A stretch of DNA of 64,000 bases from Haloferax litoreum (GTDB taxonomy: Archaea > Halobacteriota > Halobacteria > Halobacteriales > Haloferacaceae). The position numbers and the translations under genes are program-made. The notes under the pieces were generated by a model. It ran no database searches. It was not told where the DNA came from and saw nothing but the letters and a program-made list of their open reading frames with translations. The stretch is from contig NZ_WKJO01000001.1 in assembly GCF_009674605.1 (NCBI RefSeq), forward strand, positions 1 to 64,000, written 5' to 3'. Shown piece after piece: positions 8,517-16,746 of this stretch. Within the stretch, counting starts at the first letter, position 1. Each line of letters starts with the position of its first letter.

Positions 8517-8612
8517 ACGCGCAGACCCGTCACCTCCGCGCACGACTGTTCGACCGACTGTCTCGACTATCGACGGATTACACACTCGCGAGTCCGATTA
8601 ACCCAGTCGTAA

Positions 8613-8647
8613 CAGCGGGACGCCATCTCTCTGTATTCGTCCCGCTG
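8613..8647 (+). terminator. 10-bp perfect stem-loop downstream of the HEAT-repeat gene
   Basis: CAGCGGGACG and CGTCCCGCTG are perfectly complementary around a 15-nt loop, about 100 bp after the HEAT-repeat stop codon. No U-tract follows directly, so it may be a processing site or 3'-end structure rather than a simple terminator. It overlaps a second inverted repeat at 8645-8684. Confidence 0.4.
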
Positions 8648-8684
8648 ACAGTAAGGATTAACATATTGCTTAGTCAACTGTCAG
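8645..8684. promoter_or_regulatory. Inverted repeat upstream of the beta-propeller gene
   Basis: CTGACAGT and ACTGTCAG form a perfect 8-bp inverted repeat separated by 24 AT-rich bases. It sits about 35-75 bp before the likely TATA element at 8719-8736. This fits a site for a dimeric regulator, but no regulator is identified. Confidence 0.35.
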
Positions 8685-8718
8685 AATTCTGTCTTTAATT
8701 CGTGTCCAGTGGGCCTGT

Positions 8719-8736
8719 TTTATTTCAAATATAACA
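8719..8736 (+). promoter_or_regulatory. AT-rich promoter for the beta-propeller gene
   Basis: TTTATTTCAAATATAAC is the only strongly AT-rich block in the 313-bp gap before this gene. If it is the TATA region, the mRNA would have a leader of about 60-70 nt, unusual in this window. Confidence 0.4.
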
Positions 8737-8828
8737 ATCCAACAAGGAATTGTAGGTCTCCTCTGAACACCGCTCGGAACGTCACGCAGCGGTTCCGAGT
8801 TGGGTGGCAGATGATGGTGCTAAGAGAC

Positions 8829-10232
8829 ATGAGAACAGAAATTTCGCGGAGGACGGCATTGAAAACGCTCGGCGTGAGTGGAGTGGTACTCGCTGGCGGA
8901 GTGACAGCGATATCGGGGCAATCAGACGACGCGTCGGACGACGTCGGAGAACTGGAACTCGTCTACGAGTTCGAACCGCCGGAAGGGTCACCGCAAGAAC
9001 CACCCTTCGGCCAACATCCAGAGAACGTCGCAATCGACCCGTTTGGAAACAAGTTCGTGAGTGTGCCGTCACAGGCACAAATCTGGAAGTTCGGGCCGGA
9101 GGACGAACTGGTCGACCAACCGTTCGTCCAGTTCGATTCGACAGAAGAGTTCCTCGTCGGGCCGACTGGCGTCGAATACGACCCGAGCGGGAGACTGTAC
9201 TCGGCGTTCGTGAGTGACCTGTCGAGTTCGGAAGACGCCGAGACGAACGGCGTGTACGAAATCGACGACGAAAACGGTGAGTACGAACTCTACGCAGAGA
9301 TATCGAACGACGTCGAGGACTTCCCGACGTTCCCCAACGACATCGCGTTGCTCGAAAACTCGTTGCTCGTCACGGATAGCTTCAGCGGCGTCATCTGGGA
9401 AGTCAAACGAGGGAGGGCAGAGGTGTGGGCCGGTGAGTTGTGGGACGGTGAGGACGACTTCCCGACTGGTCCGCTCGCCCCACCGGCACCGGCGGCCGCC
9501 GGTCCCCAGTTCGGGCCGAACGGACTCCAGTTCACGGAAGACAAACGAACCCTCTACGTCGCCAACACTGCGAAGGGCACGATTGTCGAGATCCCCGTGT
9601 TCGAAGGAAACGCACGTGAGCCCGAAGTGTTCGTCGAGGGACTCGTCGCTCCGGACGGCCTCGCGATGGACGTCGACGAGAACCTCTACGTCGCAGACAA
9701 CGGTGCCAACCAAATCCTCCGCATCTCACCGAACGGTGACGTCGAGGTGCTCGCAGAGAACGAGGCGATGGACGGTGAACAGGAGACGACCACCGAAGCA
9801 GAGACAACGACGGCAGAGGAGGGGACCACGACTGCCGAAGACGGAACGACGACCGACGAAGCAGGAACGACGACCCCAGAAGAAGAGACTACGACTGCGG
9901 AAGCAGGAACGACGACCCCCGAGGATGGAACCGCAACCGCCGAAGAAGGAACCACGACCCCCGGGGACGGAACCACAACCGACGAAGAAGGAACCACGAC
10001 CCCCGGGGACGGAACGGCGACCACTGAACAAGGAGACGACCAGACCGAACCGGACAGCGAGGGCGGCGTCCCAGTCCTCGACCAACCCGCAGACGTGACG
10101 TTCGGAACCACAGACGACCAGCTCGAGACGCTGTATATCGTCAACCTCGCGCTTACGTCGCAGTTCGAAGAGCCGAGACCAAGCTTCGTGAAACTCGACG
10201 TCGGTGTCGACGGTCTCCCCGTCGAACGCTGA
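8829..10232 (+). CDS. Tat-exported beta-propeller protein with Thr-rich repeat insert
   Basis: A 467-residue protein. ATG at 8829 gives a clean Tat signal: SRRTALKTLG (residues 6-15), then a hydrophobic core to about 28; upstream ATGs at 8811 and 8814 would only lengthen the n-region. Residues 40-310 resemble SMP-30/gluconolactonase-type six-bladed propellers, with repeats such as GPNGLQFTEDKRTLYVANT and DGLAMDVDENLYVADNG. Residues 318-400 are about a dozen 7-residue units of the GTTTxEE type, probably an extended, O-glycosylated linker. The propeller pattern resumes at 415-460 (ADVTFGTTDDQLETLYIVN), so the linker interrupts the domain. Function outside the cell is unknown; a lactonase or sugar-related role is possible. 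Confidence 0.82.
   Translation: MRTEISRRTALKTLGVSGVVLAGGVTAISGQSDDASDDVGELELVYEFEPPEGSPQEPPFGQHPENVAIDPFGNKFVSVPSQAQIWKFGPEDELVDQPFVQFDSTEEFLVGPTGVEYDPSGRLYSAFVSDLSSSEDAETNGVYEIDDENGEYELYAEISNDVEDFPTFPNDIALLENSLLVTDSFSGVIWEVKRGRAEVWAGELWDGEDDFPTGPLAPPAPAAAGPQFGPNGLQFTEDKRTLYVANTAKGTIVEIPVFEGNAREPEVFVEGLVAPDGLAMDVDENLYVADNGANQILRISPNGDVEVLAENEAMDGEQETTTEAETTTAEEGTTTAEDGTTTDEAGTTTPEEETTTAEAGTTTPEDGTATAEEGTTTPGDGTTTDEEGTTTPGDGTATTEQGDDQTEPDSEGGVPVLDQPADVTFGTTDDQLETLYIVNLALTSQFEEPRPSFVKLDVGVDGLPVER
9780..10028 (+). repeat. 21-bp-unit coding tandem repeat (Thr-rich)
   Basis: In-frame tandem units of about 21 bp encode GTTT(A/P/D)E(E/D)-type heptads inside the propeller gene. Two neighbouring 42-bp blocks starting near 9942 and 9984 are almost identical at the DNA level, a sign of recent slippage duplication. 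The array is protein-coding and lacks the unique spacers of a CRISPR. Confidence 0.85.
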
Positions 10233-10271
10233 GCAGACGGCGAGAACGGACACAGACGACCACTACGAACC

Positions 10272-10276
10272 TTTTT
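10272..10276 (+). terminator. T-tract between propeller and PLD genes
   Basis: A run of five T lies 40 bp after the propeller stop codon, as expected of an archaeal oligo-T terminator. It may equally be part of the TATA element for the PLD gene starting 27-31 bp downstream. Confidence 0.35.
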
Positions 10277-10302
10277 GAACCATCACGGGACCACCGCGGA
10301 GT

Positions 10303-11895
10303 GTGTTCCATCGGGTCGCCCTCGTCGTCATCGTGCTCGCAACCGTCGCCCCCGCACCGGTCGCAACTGCAATCGGCCCGCCATCAGCGACCACGGTGTC
10401 GCACGCCGACGCTCGAATCCTCTCGGCACTCCCAGACCCGGCGACACCAGACGACCGTGGCGAATTCGTCGTCGTCCGTGCCTCCCAAGGGACCACTCTC
10501 GTCCTCGACGATGGCGAACAACAGGTCTCGTTCGTCGCACCCGGTGGACCCGTCGCGGTCACGTCGAACCCCGCAGCGACGGCAAACCTCACCGACTATC
10601 CGACTGTCGCACCCGGTCTCGACCTCGCGAACGACGGGGAGACCGTGACGCTCAGCGTGGACGAACGGGTCGTAGACCGACTCGTGTACGACCGGAGTCG
10701 AGAGGGTGAGCGTCTCGAACGCCGCGACGGACGGAACAGCGCGTGGAGATGGTGGCCGCGAACGCTTCCCCGGCAGAACGTCACGACGCACGGCCCGGCC
10801 GAGGCGACTCTGTTCGCCCTTCCCGACTCGCCGACCGTCCCGGGAGCGACGCTCCGCGGTGCCGACGAGCGACTCCTCCTCGCAGGCTACGTCGTCTCGT
10901 CATCGCGCGTCGCGGACGAACTCGTCGCGGCCCACCAGCGAGGTGTTCGCGTGGAAGTTCTCGTGGACGACGCGCCCGTAGGAGGCTTTCCCCGACCATC
11001 TGCGCGCGTCCTCGACAGACTCGTAACCGCAGGCGTCACCGTCCGCGTCGTCGGCGACCCGTACTCGTTTCACCACGCGAAGTACGCCGTCGTGGACGAC
11101 GAGGCACTCGTCACGACAGAGAACTGGAAACCGGCCGGCACGGACGGCCGGAAGAGTCGAGGATGGGGTGTCGTCGTCCACTCACCTGCCGTCGCCACCG
11201 ACCTCGCGACGACGTTCGCGGACGATTCGAACCTGCCTGCGACTCGGTCGTGGGAGACGTACCGAACTGGCCGACAGTTCGTCGTCACCGACGTGGCGAA
11301 CGGGTCGTACCCCACCCGCGTCTCTCCGGAGACGGTGACTGCCGACCGCGTCTCGGTCATCCGGGCACCCGACAACGCCGAAGCGGCAGTCGTCCAGCGA
11401 CTGGACGCTGCAGACCGGCGAATCGACGTGATACAACCGAGTGTCGAAGCCGACGGGCCGTTCGTCGTCGCTCTCAAACGCGCGGCCAAACGAGGCGTCC
11501 GCGTCCGACTGCTCCTCGGGAGTGCGTGGTACGTCGACGACGAGAACCGGGAACTCGCGGACCGACTGAACCGCTGGGCCGACCGAACCGGCCACCCGCT
11601 ATCGGTTCGACTCGCACGTCCTGCCGGGCGATACGGCGCGATTCACGCGAAGGGTGTCGTCGCCGACGACGTCGTCGTCGTCGGGAGTCTCAACTGGAAC
11701 CGACACTCGGCGCGGGAGAACCGTGAAGTCGCTATCGCGCTCTCCGACCCCGCGGCGGCGGCCTACTACCGCGACGTATTCGAGACAGACTGGAGCGCGA
11801 GTCGACAGGGCGCACGGCCGACGCTCGTCGCCGCAGCAGTGGGTTCCGTACTGGTCGCGCTGGCAGCGCTCAGGTACGTCGAGTTCGAAGAATGA
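10303..11895 (+). CDS. Secreted, membrane-anchored phospholipase-D-like protein
   Basis: A 530-residue protein with two HKD motifs: His258-Ala-Lys260 followed by Asp265/266, and His448-Ala-Lys450 followed by Asp455. These are the paired half-sites of the phospholipase D/endonuclease superfamily. An N-terminal Sec-type signal (residues 5-23) and a region of about 100 residues (35-135) resembling lamin-tail domains come first. A C-terminal membrane segment (507-523) would anchor the enzyme outside the cell. The likely start is GTG at 10303; GTG at 10301 is out of frame. It could cleave phosphodiesters in lipids or nucleic acid. Lamin-tail plus PLD is seen in several secreted haloarchaeal nucleases, so extracellular DNA is a plausible substrate. 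Confidence 0.85.
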   Translation: MFHRVALVVIVLATVAPAPVATAIGPPSATTVSHADARILSALPDPATPDDRGEFVVVRASQGTTLVLDDGEQQVSFVAPGGPVAVTSNPAATANLTDYPTVAPGLDLANDGETVTLSVDERVVDRLVYDRSREGERLERRDGRNSAWRWWPRTLPRQNVTTHGPAEATLFALPDSPTVPGATLRGADERLLLAGYVVSSSRVADELVAAHQRGVRVEVLVDDAPVGGFPRPSARVLDRLVTAGVTVRVVGDPYSFHHAKYAVVDDEALVTTENWKPAGTDGRKSRGWGVVVHSPAVATDLATTFADDSNLPATRSWETYRTGRQFVVTDVANGSYPTRVSPETVTADRVSVIRAPDNAEAAVVQRLDAADRRIDVIQPSVEADGPFVVALKRAAKRGVRVRLLLGSAWYVDDENRELADRLNRWADRTGHPLSVRLARPAGRYGAIHAKGVVADDVVVVGSLNWNRHSARENREVAIALSDPAAAAYYRDVFETDWSASRQGARPTLVAAAVGSVLVALAALRYVEFEE

Positions 11896-11919
11896 GACTG
11901 TGGTCGTTCTCGTGTCGGC

Positions 11920-13821
11920 TTACGCCGTCGTCGAGAGTTCTTCGTCGATGTCGGCTTCTGCCATCTTCTCGACGAGTGTGTCGATGACTTCCTCGCGCAT
12001 GCCGCTGACGAACTTGATGGACCCGACGACGAGGTGGCCGCCACCGGAGACGCCGCCGCCGACGACTTCCTCGTTCAGTTCGGCGACCATCCGCGGGATG
12101 TCGAGGCGGACGCCGTCAGAGCGCAGGACGGCGAAGTCAGGGCCGTAGCCGATGGTGATGACCGGTTCGCCGGTCTCGGTGACCTTCTTGTCGTGGAGTT
12201 TGCCCGTGGTCTTCCCCGGCGCGGGGTAGGTAAATCGGTGCGCCCACTTGTCGAGGTCGATGCGGTAGAGGTTGGCACCGCTGTCGAGACGCTCGTGTTC
12301 GAGGTGTGGTTCGGCCGCTTCGAGTTGCCGCTCCACGTCGCGTTCGGCACGCGTCGAGAGGAACTCGACGAGTTCACGATGCCGTTCTTCGTCGTCGCAT
12401 CCGACGTTGAGCACGTCGTTGACGATGGACGCACCGTCGTTGTACCGAAGCCAGTGTGCGGCGTAGTCGAGTGCTTCACCGACGTCGAGGAGTTCTTCGC
12501 GGTCGTAGCCTTCCGCTTCGGCCAGCGCGATGTAGTCGTCCATGACCTCGGCCTTCGAGCGGTCCGAGAGACCGGCGACGGCGGGGACGTGGCGCAGTTC
12601 GTCGGTCACGTCGGGGTGAATCATCCGCGCGAGTTCGACACACATCATGCCGGTCGTGATGCGGTAGTCCTCGTCGTGGAGGTACGGGTTGACGTGTGCG
12701 TCGAGGAGTGGGTTGACCGCCTCGGGGTCCGGGTGGTGGTGGTCAACGACGGCGATGGGGACGTCGTAGTGCGCGAGGTTCTCGTAGGCGGGCACGTCCT
12801 CTTCGGTCGACCCGTTGTCGAGCATCAAGAGGAAGGGGAGACGCTGACCGTGGCGGGCTCGGCCTTCGAGTGCGAAGTTCAGGTCGCGCGTGACGTCTTC
12901 CATCTCGTAGAACGGTGCCTTGCTCGGCAGACGCTTGAACAGGTGTCGGGGTGCGTCGGGGTCGTCGTGGACCTCGGTGATGAGTCGTTCGAGGGCCAGT
13001 TGGACCGGAACGGACGCACACATGCCGTCACCGTCGGCGTGGTGGCGGACGCGAATCGGACGGCCTTCGAGGACCGTGCGGCGCAGGAGTCGGGCCACGT
13101 CTTCGAGGTCCGAACGGAGTTTCTCGAACGCCGGCCACTCGACGAGTGGGTCGACGTCTTCGGGTTCGGCGCGTTCATCGAACGCGGCGTCGATTCGCGC
13201 TCGTGCCTCGGTCGCCGCCTCGTCTTCGAGGACGGAGAGGCCATCCACTTCGAGTTGGCGCGTCCCTTCGTGGTCTTCGACGGTCCCGCTCATGCGGATA
13301 ACGTCGTCGAGTTCGACGTGGGGGAACGCGCGGACGCCGGCCTCTTCGAAGGCGGCGGCGGCGACGATTCCCGAGTCGTCGGCGATGCGGAAGACAGTGG
13401 GACCACCGGTCTGCTTTATCTGGGCGACGACGCCCTCGATGGTGACCGTCTCACCGACCGTGAGGTCGGAGATGGGCGTGATGGTCGGTTCGTGGTCGAC
13501 CGTCAACGTGCGGTAGTTGTCCGGCGTGTCTTCGACGAACGCGATGTCGCCGTTCTCGCGGACTTCGTCGAGGCGGACGACGAGACGGTCACCGACCTCG
13601 TAGTCCGTCGAGAGGTTCGACTCGTGGATGAGACCAGAGACTGAGTCGGAGATGTCGACGAAGATGCCGTACTCCACGACGCCGTTGACGACGGCGTGGT
13701 AGTGCGCGTCGGTTTCGGTGTCTTCGACGGTACAGTTCGGTGCTAAATCGTAGACGATAGGTCGCGAGTCCGAATTCGGACCCGAGTCGGCGCCGGAATC
13801 CCCGGCGTGCTCGTCACTCAT
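11920..13821 (-). CDS. RecJ-like DHH-family exonuclease with S1 and OB domains
   Basis: A 633-residue protein. An S1 RNA-binding domain (about residues 40-98, VVEYGIFVDISDSVSGLIHESNL) is followed by an OB nucleic-acid-binding domain (about 125-200). The DHH catalytic core has HADGDG at 261-266 and DHH at 360-362, then a DHHA1-type C-terminus ending GGGVSGGGHLVVGS. Metal-dependent phosphoesterases of this kind degrade single-stranded DNA or RNA 5' to 3'. Archaeal relatives take part in replication (GAN/RecJ with GINS) or RNA decay. ATG at 13821 is chosen since homologues start near the acidic N-terminus; the open frame continues upstream only as a Ser/Arg-rich artefact overlapping the next gene. 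Confidence 0.88.
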   Translation of the reverse strand: MSDEHAGDSGADSGPNSDSRPIVYDLAPNCTVEDTETDAHYHAVVNGVVEYGIFVDISDSVSGLIHESNLSTDYEVGDRLVVRLDEVRENGDIAFVEDTPDNYRTLTVDHEPTITPISDLTVGETVTIEGVVAQIKQTGGPTVFRIADDSGIVAAAAFEEAGVRAFPHVELDDVIRMSGTVEDHEGTRQLEVDGLSVLEDEAATEARARIDAAFDERAEPEDVDPLVEWPAFEKLRSDLEDVARLLRRTVLEGRPIRVRHHADGDGMCASVPVQLALERLITEVHDDPDAPRHLFKRLPSKAPFYEMEDVTRDLNFALEGRARHGQRLPFLLMLDNGSTEEDVPAYENLAHYDVPIAVVDHHHPDPEAVNPLLDAHVNPYLHDEDYRITTGMMCVELARMIHPDVTDELRHVPAVAGLSDRSKAEVMDDYIALAEAEGYDREELLDVGEALDYAAHWLRYNDGASIVNDVLNVGCDDEERHRELVEFLSTRAERDVERQLEAAEPHLEHERLDSGANLYRIDLDKWAHRFTYPAPGKTTGKLHDKKVTETGEPVITIGYGPDFAVLRSDGVRLDIPRMVAELNEEVVGGGVSGGGHLVVGSIKFVSGMREEVIDTLVEKMAEADIDEELSTTA

Positions 13822-13894
13822 AGTCTGGCTAGGTCGGGGGTTGGTGTTAAGCTTTACAAAAGCGTCTCGTGAGCGCTCGGAGTCACAGACGCAC

Positions 13895-14749
13895 TCAGTA
13901 CCCAATCGCGTCCAACGCCTCTCGAACCTCGGGGACGTACGCTGACCCGAACACGCGGACGTGTTCGAGAAGCGGGAAGAGCGCGTAGACGGGTGAACGC
14001 TGCTCGAAGAACCCGGAGTCGATTCCGCGCCGTTCGTCGTACGCGTCGAAGAACGCGTCACCGGCCCCGTCGAACCAGTCGACGTACGCGAGTTCGACCT
14101 CTGGGTGCGCGTAGTAACACGCCGGGTCCAAGAACGCGACGACGCGGCCATCTCTGACGCGAAGGTTGGCCTCCCACACGTCGCCGTGGACGAGTCGTGG
14201 TGCCGTCGGTTCCGTGACGAGGGTTCCGAGGTCCGAGGCGACGGCTTCGATTCGCTCAGCGGTCGGCGCCGGGAGGCCCCCATCGACTGCCGCGTCAGTC
14301 CACGGGAGGAGTCGCTGGTCGCGGAAGAACTCGACCCAGGAGTCGGTCCACGGATTCGGTTGCCGATACGGTCCCGAGAGGGTGTCGAACGGGAATCCGA
14401 ACGCCGGTGCCGTCGTCTCGTGGAGTGATGCGAGGTGAGCGGCGAGGTCACGTTCGGCCCGTTCATCGAGTGTAGACTCGCCGTCGACGTACTCGAGGAC
14501 GAGGAAGTCCGGGTCTGATGCGAACACGCGCGGAACGGGGAGACCGGTCTGGCGGAGTGCGTCGAGCATCGCGGCTTCGACGTCGAGTGGCGTGTCGCCG
14601 ACTTTGACGACGAGGGGGGGCCGGTTCGGAACGCCGAGTCGATAGACACGCCCGACGTGGCCGCCGTCGAGTTCCGTCGAAGAGATGCCGTTTGCATCCG
14701 TTCCGAGAGCGCGTGCCACGCGCTCGATGATGGCTCCAGAGAGCGTCAC
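13895..14749 (-). CDS. Fructosamine kinase family protein
   Basis: A 284-residue kinase of the fructosamine/ketosamine-3-kinase family, which phosphorylates sugars attached to protein amines so that they detach. The N-terminal lobe has GGHVGRVYR and the Lys of VVKVG. The catalytic Asp is in LVHGDVWEANL, and the metal-binding Asp in FLDPACYYAHPEVELAY is family-specific. The length is normal. It reads in the same direction as the RecJ-like gene, about 70 bp upstream of it, but the promoter of the latter could lie in that gap. Confidence 0.88.
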   Translation of the reverse strand: MTLSGAIIERVARALGTDANGISSTELDGGHVGRVYRLGVPNRPPLVVKVGDTPLDVEAAMLDALRQTGLPVPRVFASDPDFLVLEYVDGESTLDERAERDLAAHLASLHETTAPAFGFPFDTLSGPYRQPNPWTDSWVEFFRDQRLLPWTDAAVDGGLPAPTAERIEAVASDLGTLVTEPTAPRLVHGDVWEANLRVRDGRVVAFLDPACYYAHPEVELAYVDWFDGAGDAFFDAYDERRGIDSGFFEQRSPVYALFPLLEHVRVFGSAYVPEVREALDAIGY

Positions 14750-14854
14750 GTAAGTGAACTGTTGGGGGCGAGAACCTCAGTATGACGGTTCGGTCGCTGT
14801 ACGACCATCGGGCGTTCCGGAACCCTTAGATGGAGCGCCCGCGGACGACTCGGT

Positions 14855-15340
14855 ATGCGACTCTTCCGGTCGCGGGAGGTCATCGGAATCGCCGCCGAGG
14901 CTCTCGACTTCGCGCTCGAAGCAGCAGCGGAGACACATCCGAACGAGTACATGGGACTGCTCCGCGGCGAAGACGCCACGCAACTCGGCCTCGACCGAGA
15001 CGGCCTCGTCGTGACAGACGTACTGATAATCCCCGGAACCGTTTCGGACCCGTTCAGTGCGACCATCAAGACCAACTTCGTCCCGAACGACTTCCGGGCT
15101 GTCGGGTCGATTCACTCGCACCCGAACGGTGTCCTCCGCCCGAGCGACGCGGACCTCGACACCTTCGGGAGTGGGACCGCACACATCATCATGGGCCACC
15201 CGTACGGCCCGAACGACTGGGAGGTGTTCGACCAGTCCGGCGACCCACGCGACTTCGAGGTCATCGACGTCGACCTCCCGGACCCAGAATCGTTCTTCGA
15301 CTTCACACAGGCAGATATCGACGCGGAGTTAGACCGATGA
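14855..15340 (+). CDS. JAMM/MPN+ metalloprotease (desampylase-like)
   Basis: A 161-residue Mov34/MPN domain protein with a complete JAMM zinc site: Glu31 (HPNEYMG), His87 and His89 (SIHSHPNG), Ser97 and Asp100 (PSDAD), matching HxHx7SxxD. In Haloferax two such enzymes are known, of which JAMM1 removes ubiquitin-like SAMPs from protein conjugates. This one most resembles the second, less-characterised type, judging by its partner. Its stop codon overlaps the ribL start (ATGA), so the two are translated together. Cytoplasmic; role in sampylation is an inference. Confidence 0.87.
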   Translation: MRLFRSREVIGIAAEALDFALEAAAETHPNEYMGLLRGEDATQLGLDRDGLVVTDVLIIPGTVSDPFSATIKTNFVPNDFRAVGSIHSHPNGVLRPSDADLDTFGSGTAHIIMGHPYGPNDWEVFDQSGDPRDFEVIDVDLPDPESFFDFTQADIDAELDR

Positions 15341-15765
15341 GACGAGTTATCGCACAGGGGACCTTCGACATCCTCCACCCGGGTCACGTCCACTACCTGT
15401 CGGACGCGAAAGCGATGGGCGACGAACTCCACGTCATCATCGCGCGCAGCGAGAACGTGACGCACAAGCCGAAACCGATTCTCGACGACCGACAGCGCCG
15501 CGACATGGTCGCCGCCCTCGACGTCGTGGACGAAGCGCACCTCGGCCACCCCGACGACATCTTCGTCCCTATCGAGGAGATTGCCCCCAGCGTCATCGTC
15601 CTCGGGTACGACCAACACCACGACGAGGAAGCACTCGAAGCCGCCCTCGCCGAACGCGGCATCGACTGCGAAGTCGCCCGTGCGACGCCCCGTGACCCGT
15701 CGTCCGACGACGAAGTCCTCTCGACGGGGCGCATCATCGACCGAATCGTCGAACGGCGCTGCTGA
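15337..15765 (+). CDS. ribL: Archaeal FAD synthase RibL
   Basis: A 142-residue nucleotidyltransferase that adenylates FMN to FAD. The first motif is [14 protein letters not shown], with the HxGH box at 14-17. DRQRRDMV (51-58) and the ST/SGRII-type motif LSTGRII (128-134) follow. Two cysteines occur, Cys111 and Cys142, the latter being the last residue; C-terminal cysteines are also a feature of the Methanocaldococcus enzyme, whose activity is redox-sensitive. Start at the ATG overlapping the JAMM stop codon. Cytidylyltransferases of the TagD type share the fold, but length and motifs favour RibL. Confidence 0.9.
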   Translation: MRRVIAQGTFDILHPGHVHYLSDAKAMGDELHVIIARSENVTHKPKPILDDRQRRDMVAALDVVDEAHLGHPDDIFVPIEEIAPSVIVLGYDQHHDEEALEAALAERGIDCEVARATPRDPSSDDEVLSTGRIIDRIVERRC

Positions 15766-15882
15766 CTCTGTTTTCGTTCGCCGCGTCGCGACTCCGTGAG
15801 TCTCACGTCAGTGTGCAATCGACTGCTAGGCGAGTGACAGCGACACCACTCAGCGGACAGAGAAGGTGGAAAAACGAGAGGG

Positions 15883-16593
15883 TTACTCGCTGGACTGCTG
15901 CTCGTCGAGCCAGTTCTGGTACTCTTCTTCCGAGACGACTTCGACGGTGAAGTACATCTGCGAGTGAGCGACACCACAGTACTCAGTACAGTACCCCTGG
16001 TAGGTGCCTTCCTCGTTGGCGACGGTCCGGATGGTGTTCGTCGAACCGGGCATCGCGTCCTGCTTGAGCGCGAGTTCCGGGACGTGGAAGCCGTGTATCA
16101 CGTCAGTCGACGTCACCTGGAAGTAGACGGGGCGGTCCTTCGGGATGACGATTTCGTTGCCCGTGGTGAAGTTACCCTCTTCGGGGTAGTACATGTTCCA
16201 GCCCCACTGGTAGGCTTCTGCCGTGACGACGACCGGGTCTTCGGCCGCGTCGATGTCGTTACCCTGGTAGGTGACGTCCTCGTTCGCCAGCACACCGTAG
16301 GAGGCGACGCCGACGAACAGCAGGATGATGGCGGTAGCGATGGTCCAGGTGATTTCGAGTCGGCGGTTCTCCTTGGTCGGCAGTGCGCGCTCGCTGTTGC
16401 GGAACTTGATGACCGTGTAGATGAGGATGACCTCGACCAGCACGGTAATCGGGATAGCGACGTACAGAAGCTTCCCGTTCAGTTGGTTGATGAGCTCCGA
16501 CGTAGTGGACGCCTGCGCCGCGGCGGGGGTGGCGACGAGTGCCATCACGACCGCTGCAAGCAGGGACGCGAGCGCGAAACGCGTCTTTCTCAT
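15883..16593 (-). CDS. coxB: Cytochrome c oxidase subunit II (CuA subunit)
   Basis: A 236-residue protein with a cleavable signal (residues 1-27, ending TPAAAQAS) and two membrane helices (about 43-63 and 83-103). An external cupredoxin domain follows. The CuA ligands are all present: His167, Cys202, Glu204, Cys206, His210 and Met213 (YCTEYCGVAHSQM). The aromatic patch EAYQWGWNMYYP (126-137) is the conserved electron-entry region. It takes electrons from a blue copper protein or cytochrome and passes them to subunit I, which is not in this window. Divergent from ctaB. Confidence 0.95.
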   Translation of the reverse strand: MRKTRFALASLLAAVVMALVATPAAAQASTTSELINQLNGKLLYVAIPITVLVEVILIYTVIKFRNSERALPTKENRRLEITWTIATAIILLFVGVASYGVLANEDVTYQGNDIDAAEDPVVVTAEAYQWGWNMYYPEEGNFTTGNEIVIPKDRPVYFQVTSTDVIHGFHVPELALKQDAMPGSTNTIRTVANEEGTYQGYCTEYCGVAHSQMYFTVEVVSEEEYQNWLDEQQSSE

Positions 16594-16617
16594 GCTGAAC
16601 GGGAGTTAGGAACAACC

Positions 16618-16628
16618 GCATAAATGCG
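16618..16628 (-). promoter_or_regulatory. TATA-like box for coxB
   Basis: Read on the minus strand, GCATTTATGCG lies about 30 bp before the coxB ATG, fitting a leaderless transcript. Confidence 0.5.
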
Positions 16629-16661
16629 TACCGACTCTCACGCCGTCGTTTATCAACGGCC

Positions 16662-16716
16662 GCCCCACATATGGTGGGGGGCTACGGTCCCCCTGCGGGC
16701 GAAAAAGCGGGGGTCC
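16662..16716. promoter_or_regulatory. GC-rich inverted repeats between divergent coxB and ctaB promoters
   Basis: Arms CCCCAC (16663-16668) and GTGGGG (16674-16679) form one hairpin. CCCCC(T)GC (16689-16696) and GCGGGGG (16707-16713) form another around a GGGCGAAAAA loop. The G-run of the first can instead pair with the C-run of the second, so the folds exclude each other. The block lies between two TATA boxes and is absent from other intergenic gaps here. Confidence 0.45.
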
Positions 16717-16722
16717 TAAATA
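16717..16722 (+). promoter_or_regulatory. TATA box for the ctaB operon
   Basis: TAAATA lies about 27 bp before the GTG at 16747, supporting that GTG as the start of a leaderless mRNA. Confidence 0.5.
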
Positions 16723-16746
16723 CGGGACGGCCTAATCCCTCCGTAG

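Noticed and set aside
9780-10028. CRISPR-like repeat array
   Set aside because: Units are contiguous 21-bp in-frame repeats without unique spacers and lie in a coding gene.
11920-14697. A 925-residue version of the RecJ-like protein
   Set aside because: The first 290 residues are Ser/Arg/Thr-rich and read through the fructosamine kinase gene in another frame. The family start fits ATG 13821.
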